Of a stretch of 64,000 nt of DNA, positions 23,654 to 35,856 are shown in pieces. Each line of letters starts with the position of its first letter. Position 1 is the first letter of the stretch. Where the stretch lies: contig OX291552.1 of NCBI GenBank assembly GCA_946406115.1, positions 10,054,836-10,118,835 of the forward strand, given 5' to 3'. The DNA comes from Apoda limacodes (lineage: Eukaryota > Arthropoda > Insecta > Lepidoptera > Limacodidae). Below the pieces are notes generated by a model. The model made no database searches, was not told the DNA's origin, and worked only from the letters and a program-made list of their open reading frames with translations. The position numbers and the translations under genes are program-made.

Positions 23654-23999
23654 AGTCAGTAGTGCGCAACGCCAGCAGAAACAAGTGCTTCTCTACCTTC
23701 GCGCTCAGAGCGCTACTTTTATTTTTGCGTTTATTTTTTTTATGCAAGTTTGAGCTTCAACAAAGGAAACCTGTTTCTTATTGCCCGTGCATAGGTTCTT
23801 TTTAAATGTTTTAAATACTATTGTGTTGTGTTTAAGTGTTTGGTCGATTGGTTCTCTACCTACTTTTGGTTCCTGAGTGTTGGGTAATAATCTGTGTCAG
23901 TTGCAGTGGTTGTGTTAGTGATAGACTCAAAAATTTCGTCGCAGACAGATTTCTATTTAGGATTTCACCACGAGCGGGCTCAAGGAAATTTATAGCCAA
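23654..23999 (+). promoter_or_regulatory. Candidate promoter and non-coding first exon of IP6K
   Basis: A moderately GC-rich block carries TCAGTC at 23652-23657, the arthropod initiator motif. It ends in a strong donor, CAA before gtaagt, at 23999/24000. Only very short open frames start inside it. If it is spliced to 44814, the IP6K frame reads back into an in-frame TAG about 40 bases before the donor. That leaves the ATG at 44847 as the first usable start. The join is inference; no transcript evidence is available, and the exon could belong to another RNA. Confidence 0.35.
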
Positions 24000-24005
24000 G
24001 TAAGT

Positions 24006-25599
24006 TATACTGTAAATTTAGCATTTTCTTTTCTGCATTTACACAACATTTAGGTAGACATAGTGATTTTTTTATAGGCAAATTACGATTGAAGACTTTG
24101 GGTATATTTTTATCAATCAATGCTTTTACATGTCAATGCCACACGTGTGTGGGACAATAAACTCGTTGTATGGCAGTGCACTTCATAAAATATTTGTTAA
24201 TCACATATAAAAACGCACTCTATAGATGACGGTCTGCCGTTATTCTAGGCCAGCCAGATGATCAAGACACTTGCTATTGAATCCAATCTGGGGCTCTCTA
24301 GAATATCTTTTTCTCTCTACGCTCTACTATTGACACATCATCCATCAATTGATTTCTCACAATTCGTAACGCAATTCACTCTTAGTATTTCTCTTACTAC
24401 AGTATGTTTATTTTTTATTCTAAACATGACGTGGCTCCGTTTTATCGTCACTAATTTATTCCAGTTTGATAATTTGACTTTCAGCAATCCGATTCGTGGA
24501 ATTTTAATGGCGCATGTTATTAAATATAGCGATACAAATTTTTACGTTATCCGGATAATTCTGGTTTAAATGTCTTGCTTGAGTCAATTAACTTTTTAGT
24601 TTTGCAGATTTTTAATCTTTGCCACCTGTTTTTGTTATCTTTTTTTTGTGTACATAGTTGTATTGTATAATTTCATAGAATTATATTATACTTTGTGTGT
24701 GTTTGGAAACAAATATCATGTAGGTATTTGCTTTTTAGCTTTTGAGTTTTTTTTTTATTTCCGTCTCGACTCTTGATATATGTACTTATAATGCACAAGG
24801 CGCTTGACACAATTTTAAACGTTTGTACCTACACCTATTTGAATATATTGTGTGGCAGGGGAATTACTACTAACTACTTTTTAGCAGAAATTGTTAGCGG
24901 TTTGCATTTCAAGCTTTTGGTAGCATAGCAAAATCTAATGTTGACTTTTAGCGTTTCGTCTAAGGGATTTTGCTACGAAATGTTGCTACCATAAACCCAT
25001 ATCGGGAGGTGAGTATTTTGCGCTACTTTTTGACAGCTGTCAAATGAGAATCTTTTTAAAAATAGTTATAACGTTGTTATTTTTTTAAAGAAATGTTTAT
25101 TTTCGCATTATGAACTAAAAAAAATAAAATCCAAATAATACTGAAACAAATACACACACGAAACGTCATTAAAAAATTACACGAAACGGTTTTGTTTAAA
25201 CAATAAGAACGCCGCTGCAATTGACAGATGCACTTAGACGGAACGGTTAGTTGGTGCTAAGATGAGGTTTTGCAACGCGGCTATATGAGTACTCTAAGTA
25301 TACGTACACCATTATGAAATTATTTAAATTCAACTCGGTACATTATGATTGTTGGTGGATAGTAAAAAAACAATAAATTATAAAAGCGTTGTTTGTAGAC
25401 AAAAGAGGTATAGACTGACTGCACAATCGTGGCACCCTGCCATTGTTGTTCATCATACTGTGTAGTCTAATTTTTTTTTTATATATTTGTTTATGTGTTA
25501 TATTTGCATTGTTTGTTGTTTGCTAGCACATACTAAAGGATACCCGAACATATTAAGTTTGTAAGGATTTGATTAATTTTGTTTCGAAATCATTCGTTT
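24006..25599. other. Putative leader intron, no feature seen
   Basis: The longest frame, at 24258-24569 (103 codons), is hydrophobic and has low-complexity codon use. Nothing supports it as a gene. Confidence 0.35.
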
Positions 25600-25745
25600 T
25601 ATCCGTGTTTTCAGGCAATGATTAATATGACTTCCTGACATTTATTGGCGAGTAGTAATACTATTATTTTTACACAGCAACACTACAGCTACTTGACAAT
25701 AGATGGCGTTTTAAAAAAAAACGTGCAAAGCTCGGTCCTCCAGGT
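25600..25745 (+). repeat. 'gaatctcggaaacgg' family, 3' part
   Basis: It runs from tttatccgtgttttcaggca through ttggcgagtagtaatactat and caatagatggcgttt to ctcggtcctccaggta, parallel to 30298-30445. Confidence 0.75.
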
Positions 25746-28700
25746 ATTACTACTTTAACTATACTACATTGCTTTTACCTTCCTATCCATTTACGAGTTC
25801 TAGACAAGTGGTTTCTGATGATGGCTTTGCTTATAAGAAATATTTGACTGATTTGTTTAAATAATTCTTGCACTTTTTGGCCTCTTTTAGGCATCAAGCT
25901 ATATCTTTTTGCAATTGTATATGTATGCCACATATTTGTATTTTTTTTGTTAGAGAACATAAAGCATAGAATAGCAATTCTTATTTACACTTTTTTTCTA
26001 ATACATTATCTTTTAAATGAAAGTGTATCCATGTGGTAAGTTATTTAGGCGTTGCTACTGCTATATTACAGACTTTCCTCAGCATTTAAGATTATTTTGT
26101 TTTAATTAGTTTATGATCATCGCTTTTGATAACTGCTGGTCGAATTAAATTATTATTCATTTTTAACATTCATCGATCAATGATTATAAATTATCTTCTT
26201 ATTGACGATGTTAATCATTGCAATGTTTTGATTTTTAGTTTTTTTAAATAATCTTGCTTTTTTTTTATTTAAATTTGTTATTGAATCACAAGTGCATACT
26301 GGCTCTTAAATCAAATTGCAATACCAAATTTTTATGTTGGTTAAAAATACCCCTATATTGGGCAGTAGCTCTAAAATTTTGCGACATTTTTCAAACACGC
26401 TTTGCATGAAGTGAAATTAAAACATCTAGTGGCGGCGCTAGTTGGCAATATATAGCTCCTTTAATGAACTTATTAACTTTTAAAACAAAATTTAAATCAT
26501 CAACTCCTACGCAATCAAAAATACTAAATACCAGAAGTGTGTGCGCAATTTAATACGATTGAAGGTTCCAAGAGTGAGTATGAATAAAGGGTCGATTTCT
26601 TCTTTTGTCGTTCGTATCAGTGAACTGTTAAAATGAACTGTTAAAATATATATTTTATAAGTTGTTACTATACTATAATTATAATTTTCTAATATGTTGG
26701 GTAATGTAGTCACTTGGCACATTATTTCTGTTTCTATATAAATTGCTAATCGATTATTAAAATTTATCAATTTACTTCGAACGCCTTGTAACAGAACTTT
26801 CATTACTAATTCTATAGTTCAAATATTATTATGTTCCAACTGTTTTATTGCAGTTTATATACTTTAAATATTGTATCTTCTACAGCGATATAAGGGACAC
26901 CGCACACGATATTTTTTTGCGTGAAATATCAAATGGCGCACCCTGCAAGGGGTTGACAATGTCTGTGTTGTTTGCGACATGATATGAGGGACATTATTAA
27001 GAACAGTCCCAAGCTATTCGGACTCTGTTCGAATTCGAGACAAAAATGTATGAAAGCCTGACTTACCTCTCGAAACCCGTAAATGTACTTGCATACATTT
27101 TGCTCTTGAATTCCAGAGTCCAAATAGCTCGAGACTTTTTCCAAAAAGGTCCCAGGACAGTCTCGTGACTTGTCGGCTTTTCGACTCAATACTTCCTTCC
27201 TCATTTATTTACTCAGCACTACTCAGCGGTGGCGGCTTACTTTTTCGTTGTAGGTTTTAATTAATCGATTAAATTATTGTCGATCCCATCAATTACTTAC
27301 ACAATTTTGACTACAAACTTGCGTTTTAGCGTCTTTTTACTCGTTTTGTAACGTGATATAAAATTAAAAAGCCATGTTTTTCTCACCCTCGCCCTTTGAT
27401 ATCGCGACAAAGCTTTTGGCTAGACGAGTGTTACGCAATATTTTAGGAATTCTATTAGTCTATTGTAGTTATCTATATCTCCTGCGTTACATTTCGTAAT
27501 TTATTGACGCCCCCATATGTCTCGTCCTGTGCGTTATACTATTTTATTAATAAAATGGACGTTACAAATTGAAGGCGTAGTGAACGTTCTATTTTCATAC
27601 TTTAAATAGTCGGTCACAGGCTACCTGTCGCGTGCGTTAGCTCTAAAGCTCGAGAAGTGTAGGACGCAAAATGCCAGCAAAAACTTACTTGCCTTCAAGA
27701 CGCTATTTGGCACAAGTTGCGCATTGCATACCATTTTATTGCTTCTTGATTATTAAAATGCTTCTAAGATATTAAAATCTACTGACAAATATTAGAATAT
27801 ACTATTATTAACTTTATCTTTAACCTACGCTTTGATTAAACAAGAGTACAGTGACTCTAGCTTTTGTAGAAGTTTATTCTTCGATAGGTAGTTTAGTCGA
27901 TGGAGTAGTATGAACATACAAAGAAATAAAAAAAAAAACAACAAAATATTATGATTTCATACATTTTTAGCACATAATCTAACATATTGATCCAAATATT
28001 TCAACTTTCAAGGACTAGACGATAAAGCAGAATACGATTTACACTTTTTTTTGTGTAACCCCGGAAATCACGAAGCGCAAACAACCTTAACATCGTGTTA
28101 ACTACCTATATTCATATATATTTATCGCAGTCACTCTACTTAATGGTGAAGAAAGTGATACGTACGTTGTACTCTAACTAGAAATTATTTTCTTGGCTAC
28201 ATGTATATGTCTAAGAATTTGTACGTCGTAATATCAGGGCATATCATTATGTAAGTAGTGAATTAATTAGCGTAATATTTATATAGGACATATTATGTCA
28301 TTAATTTTAAGCTTTTAAGCACATAACTTGTGATGTTCATGCAATTTGAAGTCCTAGTATGATAACAAACATTCCCACTAAACTAAAACTGTGTTAGGTT
28401 AAGCAAATTGCAAATTGACATCGGTCCTCCAGGTACTATTATCCATATAAGTGGTTAGCTGTATATATGGTTGACGTTACGTCATCATTATCCATTAGCT
28501 AAATACTCCAAATATTAATTATCCTTACAAGAATTTGGGTAACCAAATATGTATTTGTAGTGTAGTGAATCATTCGACATGAAATGTAGAAAAAATTTAA
28601 ATCTTTCAATTGTATTTTCTTGTTTAACTTTCAGCCCCATGTAATTTTCTATTATGTATTTTGTTACGGTATTGTATAATTGTCATGTTAATGCTTTACA

Positions 28701-28877
28701 CTCTGCTAAATTGCGATTACTCACTTGCCGTTTAGTAATTAATAGGCATTTAGAATTTATCAGTGTTGACATTTATTACTTATTAATAAGTTGATAAGTT
28801 ACAATAATTGCGGAAAAAAATAATTAGTGACGTCAGTGTGGCATGAATTAAGCAGTATTCTGCCTTGACTTATTTGG
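25746..28877. other. Non-coding; no firm feature
   Basis: Only the tail tcggtcctccaggtac of the repeat family above recurs, at 28422-28437. Minus frames at 26507-26803 and 26929-27204 have no recognised similarity. The second lies in a GC-richer patch with ttccagagtccaaatagctc and could be an old element. Confidence 0.35.
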
Positions 28878-29367
28878 TACGTGGGTCGTTCTTCTTTTTT
28901 TGCGACAATAGCCTGTCACTCATCTTATTATGCTTCTCGTTGAGTATTGATAGTTATGTTTTTAGTGTTTGAATTTACGATATATTTTTTTATCTATTAC
29001 CACTAAATAATCGTTTTCTTTGTCTAAGCTAGGATTTTTTTAACTGCTGAACGAAAAAAGAGGTGTGTGTGTGTGTTGCGGTTTTACGAGTACGCGTTTT
29101 TTAAATTTTTAATATTTTTTTTTTTTTTTTTTGCATAGAATGCTGTGACAAAGTCGTTATCCAAAATTATGTCTCCACTAAAAACGTCCACTCTGGTATA
29201 GTACCACATAAAAAAAAAATTTTTTTCCGGGAAAGGAGGATTTAATTAAAGTCCTAATAAAAATAGATGCAACTTTTTAAAATGGAATTGAATTATTTTA
29301 TTATCGATAGTTCAAAAACAGAAAAACGTCGGTCTACTGTCGCAAAACAATGAGAACGACCCACGTA
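28878..29367. mobile_element. 490-bp MITE-like element
   Basis: The left end tacgtgggtcgttct and tttgcgacaatag pair with the right end ctgtcgcaaaa and agaacgacccacgta, giving an inverted repeat of about 32 bases with a few mismatches. The interior is AT-rich, with a gtgtgtgtgt run and T and A homopolymers. No frame is present. Confidence 0.75.
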
Positions 29368-30180
29368 GCTGAGAACTTATACTGTGGTGTGTCATTTTAG
29401 CATCGAAAATGTAAGGTCATAATCGTATACGGCAATAAATATCATTGCTGCATGTGAAGTGAAAGTGCCAAGTGGTATTGAGACCTGCGCTGGCGCACTA
29501 TTAGCCTTGTATTTCGCAAACGTTCGTCCATCGCTTGTTGTTCGGTTAACTTCGGGTTCTAGAAAGCTTGTGGAATTTTCCGTGAATGCATCAGACCACG
29601 ATATTTCGTTACGCCTCGTGCACTCAACTGTACGTTATGTCGTATTTACTGCTTATTATTAGTATCCATATAACTGTTAGTTTATTACCATATGTAACAT
29701 TATACGGTTGTTACAAACAAATATTTGTTGATAAGTAGTGCTTTGCGAAGTATATCGCCTGAGCAGGCGCGTTTATTATGTATTTTATTTTACAAACAAG
29801 ATGTATAACATAACAAAATAACATTGCATTCATTTGTATTTAATAATAATAGTTGTTTTTTTTATTATTAAATGTGACTACATCTGTGTATGTTTACGAC
29901 TGGTAAACATTTAATGAATAATTGGTTGCAGGAATTCAAATTTAAAGATACAAATCATCATTTCTGATAAATTAATCCTATATCAGGCACTTATTTAAAC
30001 ATATTTTAAATTTTTGTTTCGAGCTTCAGAGATAATGCACAGTGTGTGTTCTAAGATTAAGGCCATAAAGGCGTCCACTTTGTAAATACATAATGGTTTT
30101 TTTTGCCTTTCGTAATTCACCGTTACCTTGGATATCATGTCATTATCTAATATGATACCATTCAACGAGCAATTCTTGTA
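29368..30180. other. No recognisable feature
   Basis: A 67-codon plus frame at 29459-29662 has no known similarity. The remainder is AT-rich. Confidence 0.35.
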
Positions 30181-30189
30181 TATACATAT

Positions 30190-30450
30190 ATATAATCTGG
30201 ATCTCGGAAACGGCTCCAACTGTTTTTCATGAAATTTAGTATGCTGGTGGTTTCGAGAGTGAAAAACCGATCTAGCTAGGTTTAATTTTTTACGTCGTTT
30301 TATCCGTGTTTTCAGGCATAAACTAAAAAATATGACGTTTCCTGACATCTATTGGCGAGTAGTGATACTATTATTTTTACCCTCACAACAACACTAAAGC
30401 TAATTGGCAATAGATGGCGTTGTTAAAAAAACGAGCAGAGCTTGGTCTTA
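30190..30450 (+). repeat. 'gaatctcggaaacgg' family, near-complete copy
   Basis: It joins the 5' part (aatctggatctcggaaacgg, atctagctaggtt) to the 3' part (gttttatccgtgttttcagg, ctattggcgagtagtg, gcaatagatggcgtt), ending gagcagagcttggtc. This copy shows that the separate pieces elsewhere belong to one family. Confidence 0.75.
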
Positions 30451-30818
30451 AAGAAGTACCTCTTTTAAAAAGAGACCGGTAGGTCTTCATGCATGAGATA
30501 TATGTCCGGTTGGTCACATTAATAAAAATAACAAATATTGATATACAAATGACTAAAAAACATATTAGTATCTTAAAAGATTAAAAAGAATATATTCTGA
30601 AAGTACTACTACTACCTAGTAGTAATATACTTTATTGTAATATACTATATATTAATTAAAAAAAACCCGACTGCAGAAACATCAAGAACTAAACAGAAAT
30701 TAAAACATAAGTACTAAATATTTAACTATAAGCAGCCTCTTTTCTATGCAATTTCCTGATTGCTCACAGTATATTAGTTATCTTAAAATGAGTCCCGTGT
30801 CCGTCTGCTTTTAATTAA

Positions 30819-30940
30819 ACTAGCTTTTGCCCGCGGTTTCACCCGTCCTAAATTCGGTTATCGATGTAGGATTTCAGCGGCCACTTCTAAATTATAGAAA
30901 AAAAATGACTCCAACTTGACGTTTTCAAGTAATAATAAAG
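30819..30940 (-). repeat. Helitron-like short repeat, 3' half
   Basis: On the plus strand it starts actagcttttgcccgcggtt and continues ttcggttatcgatgtaggat, the reverse complement of the end seen at 21833-22053. Confidence 0.75.
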
Positions 30941-31034
30941 GGGGAAATCTTTAACCTCACCACGTATCACCAAGAGGGAGGGGAGGGTTAAAAAATGCTA
31001 AAAAAAACATCACGTGATTAATGGAGAGATGGTC

Positions 31035-31445
31035 CCATATTATTATAGTGAATTTAAAACTAAAACTTTTGGAGAAAAAAAATATATTAAAGTTAAGTTG
31101 GAACTGGTGAAACGCCTTTTATGTTGATGATTGTGTAAAACTTTGTTACAAGTACGGATGTTTTTAGTGTACAAGAAAAAAAAGCAATTCGTCACTGAAA
31201 AAAAAAAAAAAAAACTTTTTAACAAACAAAAACAACCGGCCTCAAAAAGATGCACTGAAAAGGTAAAAATAATTACTAATTTCCAAAAATCTGATCTTAA
31301 TTATAGTTTGAAATTCGTGTCATGCAAGCCAAGTGTGTATATAAACTGTTACATAGGAACATAGACACCAACTTCAAACTGTAATTCAGCACAGATTTTT
31401 TGTCAAGACACCCGGTTGTTTTTTTTTGTTTAAAAGTTTTTATTT
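31035..31445. mobile_element. Foldback/MITE copy, shared with 46785-47237
   Basis: It shares gtgaatttaaaactaaaac, cttttggagaaaaaaa, gatgattgtgtaaaac and a long imperfect inverted repeat with the later copy. Here acttcaaactgtaattcag (31372-31390) mirrors a decayed left arm near 31290-31313, and the outer arms carry actttttaacaaacaaaaac and its complement. Confidence 0.7.
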
Positions 31446-32164
31446 ATTTACACCTTTTTATTTTTTTTTCAAATTTTTGCTTGAAATTACCTTTTATAAT
31501 TCTTTATTTTGATACCCTACTCGATAGGTTTTGAAAAGAAATTTTCATGCCACGCAATTTGGCCCCAAAAAGCCGCCGTTTTGATTTCCAATAATTTTAT
31601 TTTAGCCTATGACACTCTAGTGGTTAAGACGAATCTAACCACGTATGATTTATTGAAATCGTAGCCGTTTAGTAGGGAACATTCCCACATACCTATAGGT
31701 CAAACACATATACCCTCCTTTTGGGCTTTGCCGTATGGGGGTAAAAACAATGAAAAAGAAAAAATACATTGTAGGCGGTCTTATCGCTTCTAAGGTACAA
31801 AAAGTATTATTAATAGTGTTAAATTCACTGTTGTGATTTATGTAGGTGTTGTAATCTTCTCGGTAAAATGTTATCCTGTTAAAGGCTAGCCACGTGCATG
31901 ATGTAGACACTTGGCAGGTTTCACCGTGCTGAGCGCGCGCGTGCCCTACCACGTGCTGTCAGTTTCAGCAATTGTCCCGATATAGGCATAATTTATTTTT
32001 ATGTGGAGATTACAATGTAGAATTGCAGACCGCATAGAGTTGATTTGCTGGATATTGTACCACTAAGGCAAACAAGCACACGGTCCGCCGGTGTTTATTT
32101 ATCCAGTTGAATTTTTACAGAATACGTGCTATTATGGCATCTATCATTGCATATATGTGTTTGA

Positions 32165-32712
32165 AAACCGGCCAGGTGGGAGTTGGACTCGCGTAACGAG
32201 GGTTCCGTACCGACCACCATTTACGTAATTTACAAACACAAACAAAAAAAGTGACTGACCAAGCTCGACGTTGTTTAACTTTGAATATCGTTTCCAACAA
32301 ACAAATGTACTACTGTTTCTCTTAATGATAAACTAGATGGCGCGGTACCGGTAATTTAAAATAGTAATTGCTTGGGCCCGTCCCTCTCTTTTTTATTATT
32401 TGTTGCTATACTTTAGAGTTCACACTATTTTTCACTGCAAGTTTGAAGTTTGTATGTCTTTCTGTTTTTACGATACAGCAAAAACAACGAAAATGTTTTT
32501 CTTGTATGGGGACCTTCTTAAATTCAAACTTTTTATTATTTGTTAGATAATCCCCCATTATAACACATATTCTGTGAAAAATTCAGGCTTCTATCTATTT
32601 CGGTCTAAAAGATAGAGCCTTTTAATAGTCGGACAGACGGACAGACAAACAGACAGACAGCGTAGTCTTAGTAATAGGGCTTTCTTGGCACCCTTTGGAT
32701 ACGGAACCCTAA
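32165..32712 (+). repeat. 'gggttccgta' family copy
   Basis: It starts ggccaggtgggagttggact and gagggttccgtacc. It contains aagctcgacgttgtttaac and gtttctcttaatgataaac, and a gacagacggacagacaaac run, and ends cttggcaccc, ggatacggaaccctaaa. Confidence 0.65.
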
Positions 32713-33157
32713 AACTTCCATTTGAACTGAGTTCAATGTATAAAGTGCTACTCTTTGAAAACGGCTCGCTGTCGTAGAGTAATTTGATATATTGAATTTT
32801 ATTGCATTGAAAATAAATGGAAGTTTATATATTTCGTATTTAAAACACTTTAAACAAAGTATGACAAACACTTGTATACATTATTTTTATACACGTCTAA
32901 TGTGTATATTTATAATGTATTTGGATTGGACTAAAGCATTTGCCGATAAATTAATGAGGTGAATCACCCTTACCAAGTAATTATTGCTGAAATTCTACTT
33001 ATCACAACAAGGCCATTGTCTGTCATCTAAAATAGCCCGTAAGCCCTGTCAAGTGATTGTTCGCTTGCACTGTATGTGCATTACTAAGGTTTGGTAACTC
33101 AAATATCTCAATTGATTGATCCTATGTTCCGTAGCTGTTTATCAACTTTAATAAAAG

Positions 33158-33402
33158 TACCTGGAGACCTAGCTTTTCCCGTTTTTTTTTTAACAGCGCC
33201 ACCTATTGTCAAGTAGCTTTAGTCTTGCTGTTTCGGTAAAAATAATATTACTACTACTCGCCAATAGATGTCAGGAAGAGTCATATTTTCAGTTTATCAT
33301 TGCCTGAAAACACAGATAAAACGATGTTTTCTAAAAATGAAATCTAGCTAGATCGAATCGATGAAAAATTGTTAAAGCCGTTTCCGAGATTCAGATTATA
33401 GA
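33158..33402 (-). repeat. 'gaatctcggaaacgg' family copy, inverted
   Basis: The plus strand reads agtacctggagacctagct, gccacctattgtcaagtagc, cgccaatagatgtcagga, gcctgaaaacacagataaaa and tttccgagattcagatt, the reverse complement of 30190-30450. Confidence 0.75.
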
Positions 33403-33413
33403 GTTGTTTATAC

Positions 33414-33671
33414 ATCCACACTGATATGATAAATGCGAAAGTAACTCTGTCTGTCTGTTTGTTACCTCTTTACGCTTAAACCGCTGCTGTACCGATGATA
33501 AATTGCAAATAGCATGGAGATAGTTTGAGTCCCAGGAAAGGACATAGGCTACTTGAAAACGAAACGGAAATGTGAGTCGGGATTTTTTTTCTTTAATTGA
33601 GGAGTTGCTGTTGAAATCATACACCGATAACCGAATTTTGGGCAAGTGGAACCGCGGCCAACCTAGCTTTT
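33414..33671 (+). repeat. Helitron-like short repeat copy
   Basis: It starts catccacactgatatgataa, contains ctgtctgtctgtttgttacc and ggagatagtttgagtccc, and ends gtggaaccgcggccaacc, followed by tagctttt. It lies next to the inverted repeat copy at 33158-33402. Confidence 0.7.
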
Positions 33672-34370
33672 GCATATTAAATATTTCAAGTGAATGAAAA
33701 TATACAGAAGTTTGAAATACAAAGATATTCGGCTTTAGGTCACATAAAATTCTATTATATTTGATTAGTAAATGTCAAAAATATGAAACTGTGTTTGTTA
33801 TGAAACACGCTACGCGCCGCGACGCAGAGAGTAACCCCACAATCAAACCACCTTTATGTTAAACACATTTCAATTCACATATGAAATGTAATAGATAAAA
33901 AAAATTTAAACAGTTTGGCACCGTTTGCAAATATTGTGTGTTACGCTCCGATTTCTGTCATCCATTACATGAGTAAAGCCATTGTATTAACGATGATACA
34001 AAATAAACATTATGCCTATATATTATACAATGTCGTGCCACCTGCTTTATTTATGTGTGGTCGTTATGTGATGATAATGAACCACGGTAAAGCGATCTGT
34101 TGTGATGACGACCGTCATGCTGTGTGACGTTTGTTAATTTAAAACCTAGTGTGTTTAATTGTTTTCATTCTATCACCGTTAACATAATATCAGCCGATAA
34201 ACGGCCTCAAATGGACATTGGCATCCAAAACTAACTGGTCCTAGGGTCGTAACTGATTACACCCAGCTGCTTCTCACCAAGTGAGTTAAGATTCCAACTT
34301 GCGCTTATGGGATGGCAGTGTATGTTTTAAAACCTTCCATTCCTTTTCGGTTCTTGTTACTGAAAATTGA
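33672..34370. other. No recognisable gene
   Basis: Short frames only. None has a known family. Confidence 0.35.
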
Positions 34371-34373
34371 TAA

Positions 34374-35310
34374 TGTACGGTGACTGAATAACTTCTTAGT
34401 CTCTTTATGCTGTATTCACATCAATGGTGGAGCCATTGTCCATTCATACTAAACAATTTAATAAACTTGTTTAATAAAAATATTAATATCTATATACTTT
34501 ATTGCATCAACATAATAATTTTACAAAAATATATTGAAAAATAAAGAAAACAAATGGAGGTCTTATCGCTTTAAAGCGATCTCTTCCAGACAACCTTTGG
34601 GTAGAGAAAATAATAAAGTTAAACATATTATAGTAAGTTTTTATCGAAACCTCTGCCCTTAGATTCTTGCATCATCCGGATCGTAGCCTTTATTCCAGAA
34701 TCTTCTTCTCCACTTTGTTCATGTTTAGTGACCGAATGTCTTCTTAGGCTGTTTTTGCTAAATTTTTATCAGTGGCTCTCTATGTATTCTTATTTTCTTC
34801 CGTTATTCGGATCGCAAATTTCATTCTAGAACGTTCCTCCTAAAAAAGTTTATTATCCAACGGGTTATACTATACTAATATATGTTTAGTGATTCAATGG
34901 CTTCTTAGAACATACCTATGCTGTAAAGGCTTTCATCAATAGCTCTATACTCTCAGATTGATGCGTTATTCAAATCGCATTTATTGTTCTAGATTTTTAC
35001 TTTTCACACCGATCATATCGATGATCTATTATAATTTCTGTTCATCTGTTTAAGAAGATCATAAATGATTGTTTACTTAATGGCTTAAACTGTTCATTAT
35101 ATATTTTTATCAATCTATCGATACTACAAGTTTTTATACTAGTCTGTCGATCATCAATAGATCGTTTTGGGGGATCGCAGTCTTTGTTCTAATACCTTTC
35201 TTTCTCTACCGTTCATGGCGCTGAAAATAGTCAATGTTTAGTAACACGGATTAGCTTCTTAAGCTGTTCTTGGTTCATTTTCATCAATGGCTCTATTTTC
35301 TCTCAGAATA
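34374..35310 (+). repeat. Degenerate satellite, period about 160-185 bp, split by a LINE tail
   Basis: Motifs of the type tgtttagtgattcaatggct plus tcttag, followed by atcaatggctct, recur near 34374, 34724, 34884, 35068 and 35236. Units also share ttattcggatcgca-like and ttctag segments. A foreign block at about 34440-34640 (ggtcttatcgctttaaagcg, atctcttccagacaacc) resembles a LINE 3' tail and separates the first unit from the rest. Confidence 0.7.
34540..34640 (+). repeat. LINE 3' tail fragment
   Basis: The segment ggaggtcttatcgctttaaa, cgatctcttccagacaac and ctttgggtagag matches a retroelement tail common in lepidopteran sequence. It interrupts the satellite. Confidence 0.55.
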
Positions 35311-35575
35311 TAATGAATGAAATGAATGCACTGTTTATTTGGCACCTATGTTCATTCAGTTGTGCCAGTAATAATTTAGTGAGTAAGACTGCCGGATATT
35401 GTTCTACGTATATCATATTGAAATATGTTTTCGTAAACAATAGTAAACATTTTACATACTGCCTTATTGCCATGGTTGTTAACGAGTCTACAAGGTTATT
35501 GAAAAACATATATTCTGAAATAGTTGAGAAAAGATGTAACGTTTAAATTACTTTAACAACTACAAAAGTAACCTG

Positions 35576-35856
35576 GAGGCCTACAACTGATTTCAGTTTC
35601 AATCGTAAAATCCTACGGCGATCTAGAAATCTACTAAATTGGTACTCTTGAACGTATTTGTAGCGCTCAGTCGAGAACGGAATTTGGTGGTCAATTTTGG
35701 AACTAAAATCCTATACAAATATTAAGAATCGGTACTCTTCTTTTTCAATCCAATCGCAGTTTGGTTTAGGAGTACTGATGGAGATCGAGATCAAGCTTGC
35801 CACGAAATTGGATTAATACTGGATTGGGATTGAAACTGATATCAGTTGTAGGCCTC
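35576..35856. mobile_element. 281-bp MITE with 29-bp terminal inverted repeats
   Basis: Left gaggcctacaactgatttca (35576 onward) and right tatcagttgtaggcctc (ending 35856) form a 29-base inverted repeat with one mismatch. The interior has no frame. No clear target duplication is seen. Confidence 0.85.

Noticed and set aside
24258..24569. 103-codon hydrophobic plus frame
   Set aside because: T-rich sequence gives hydrophobic codons by chance; no splice context or similarity.
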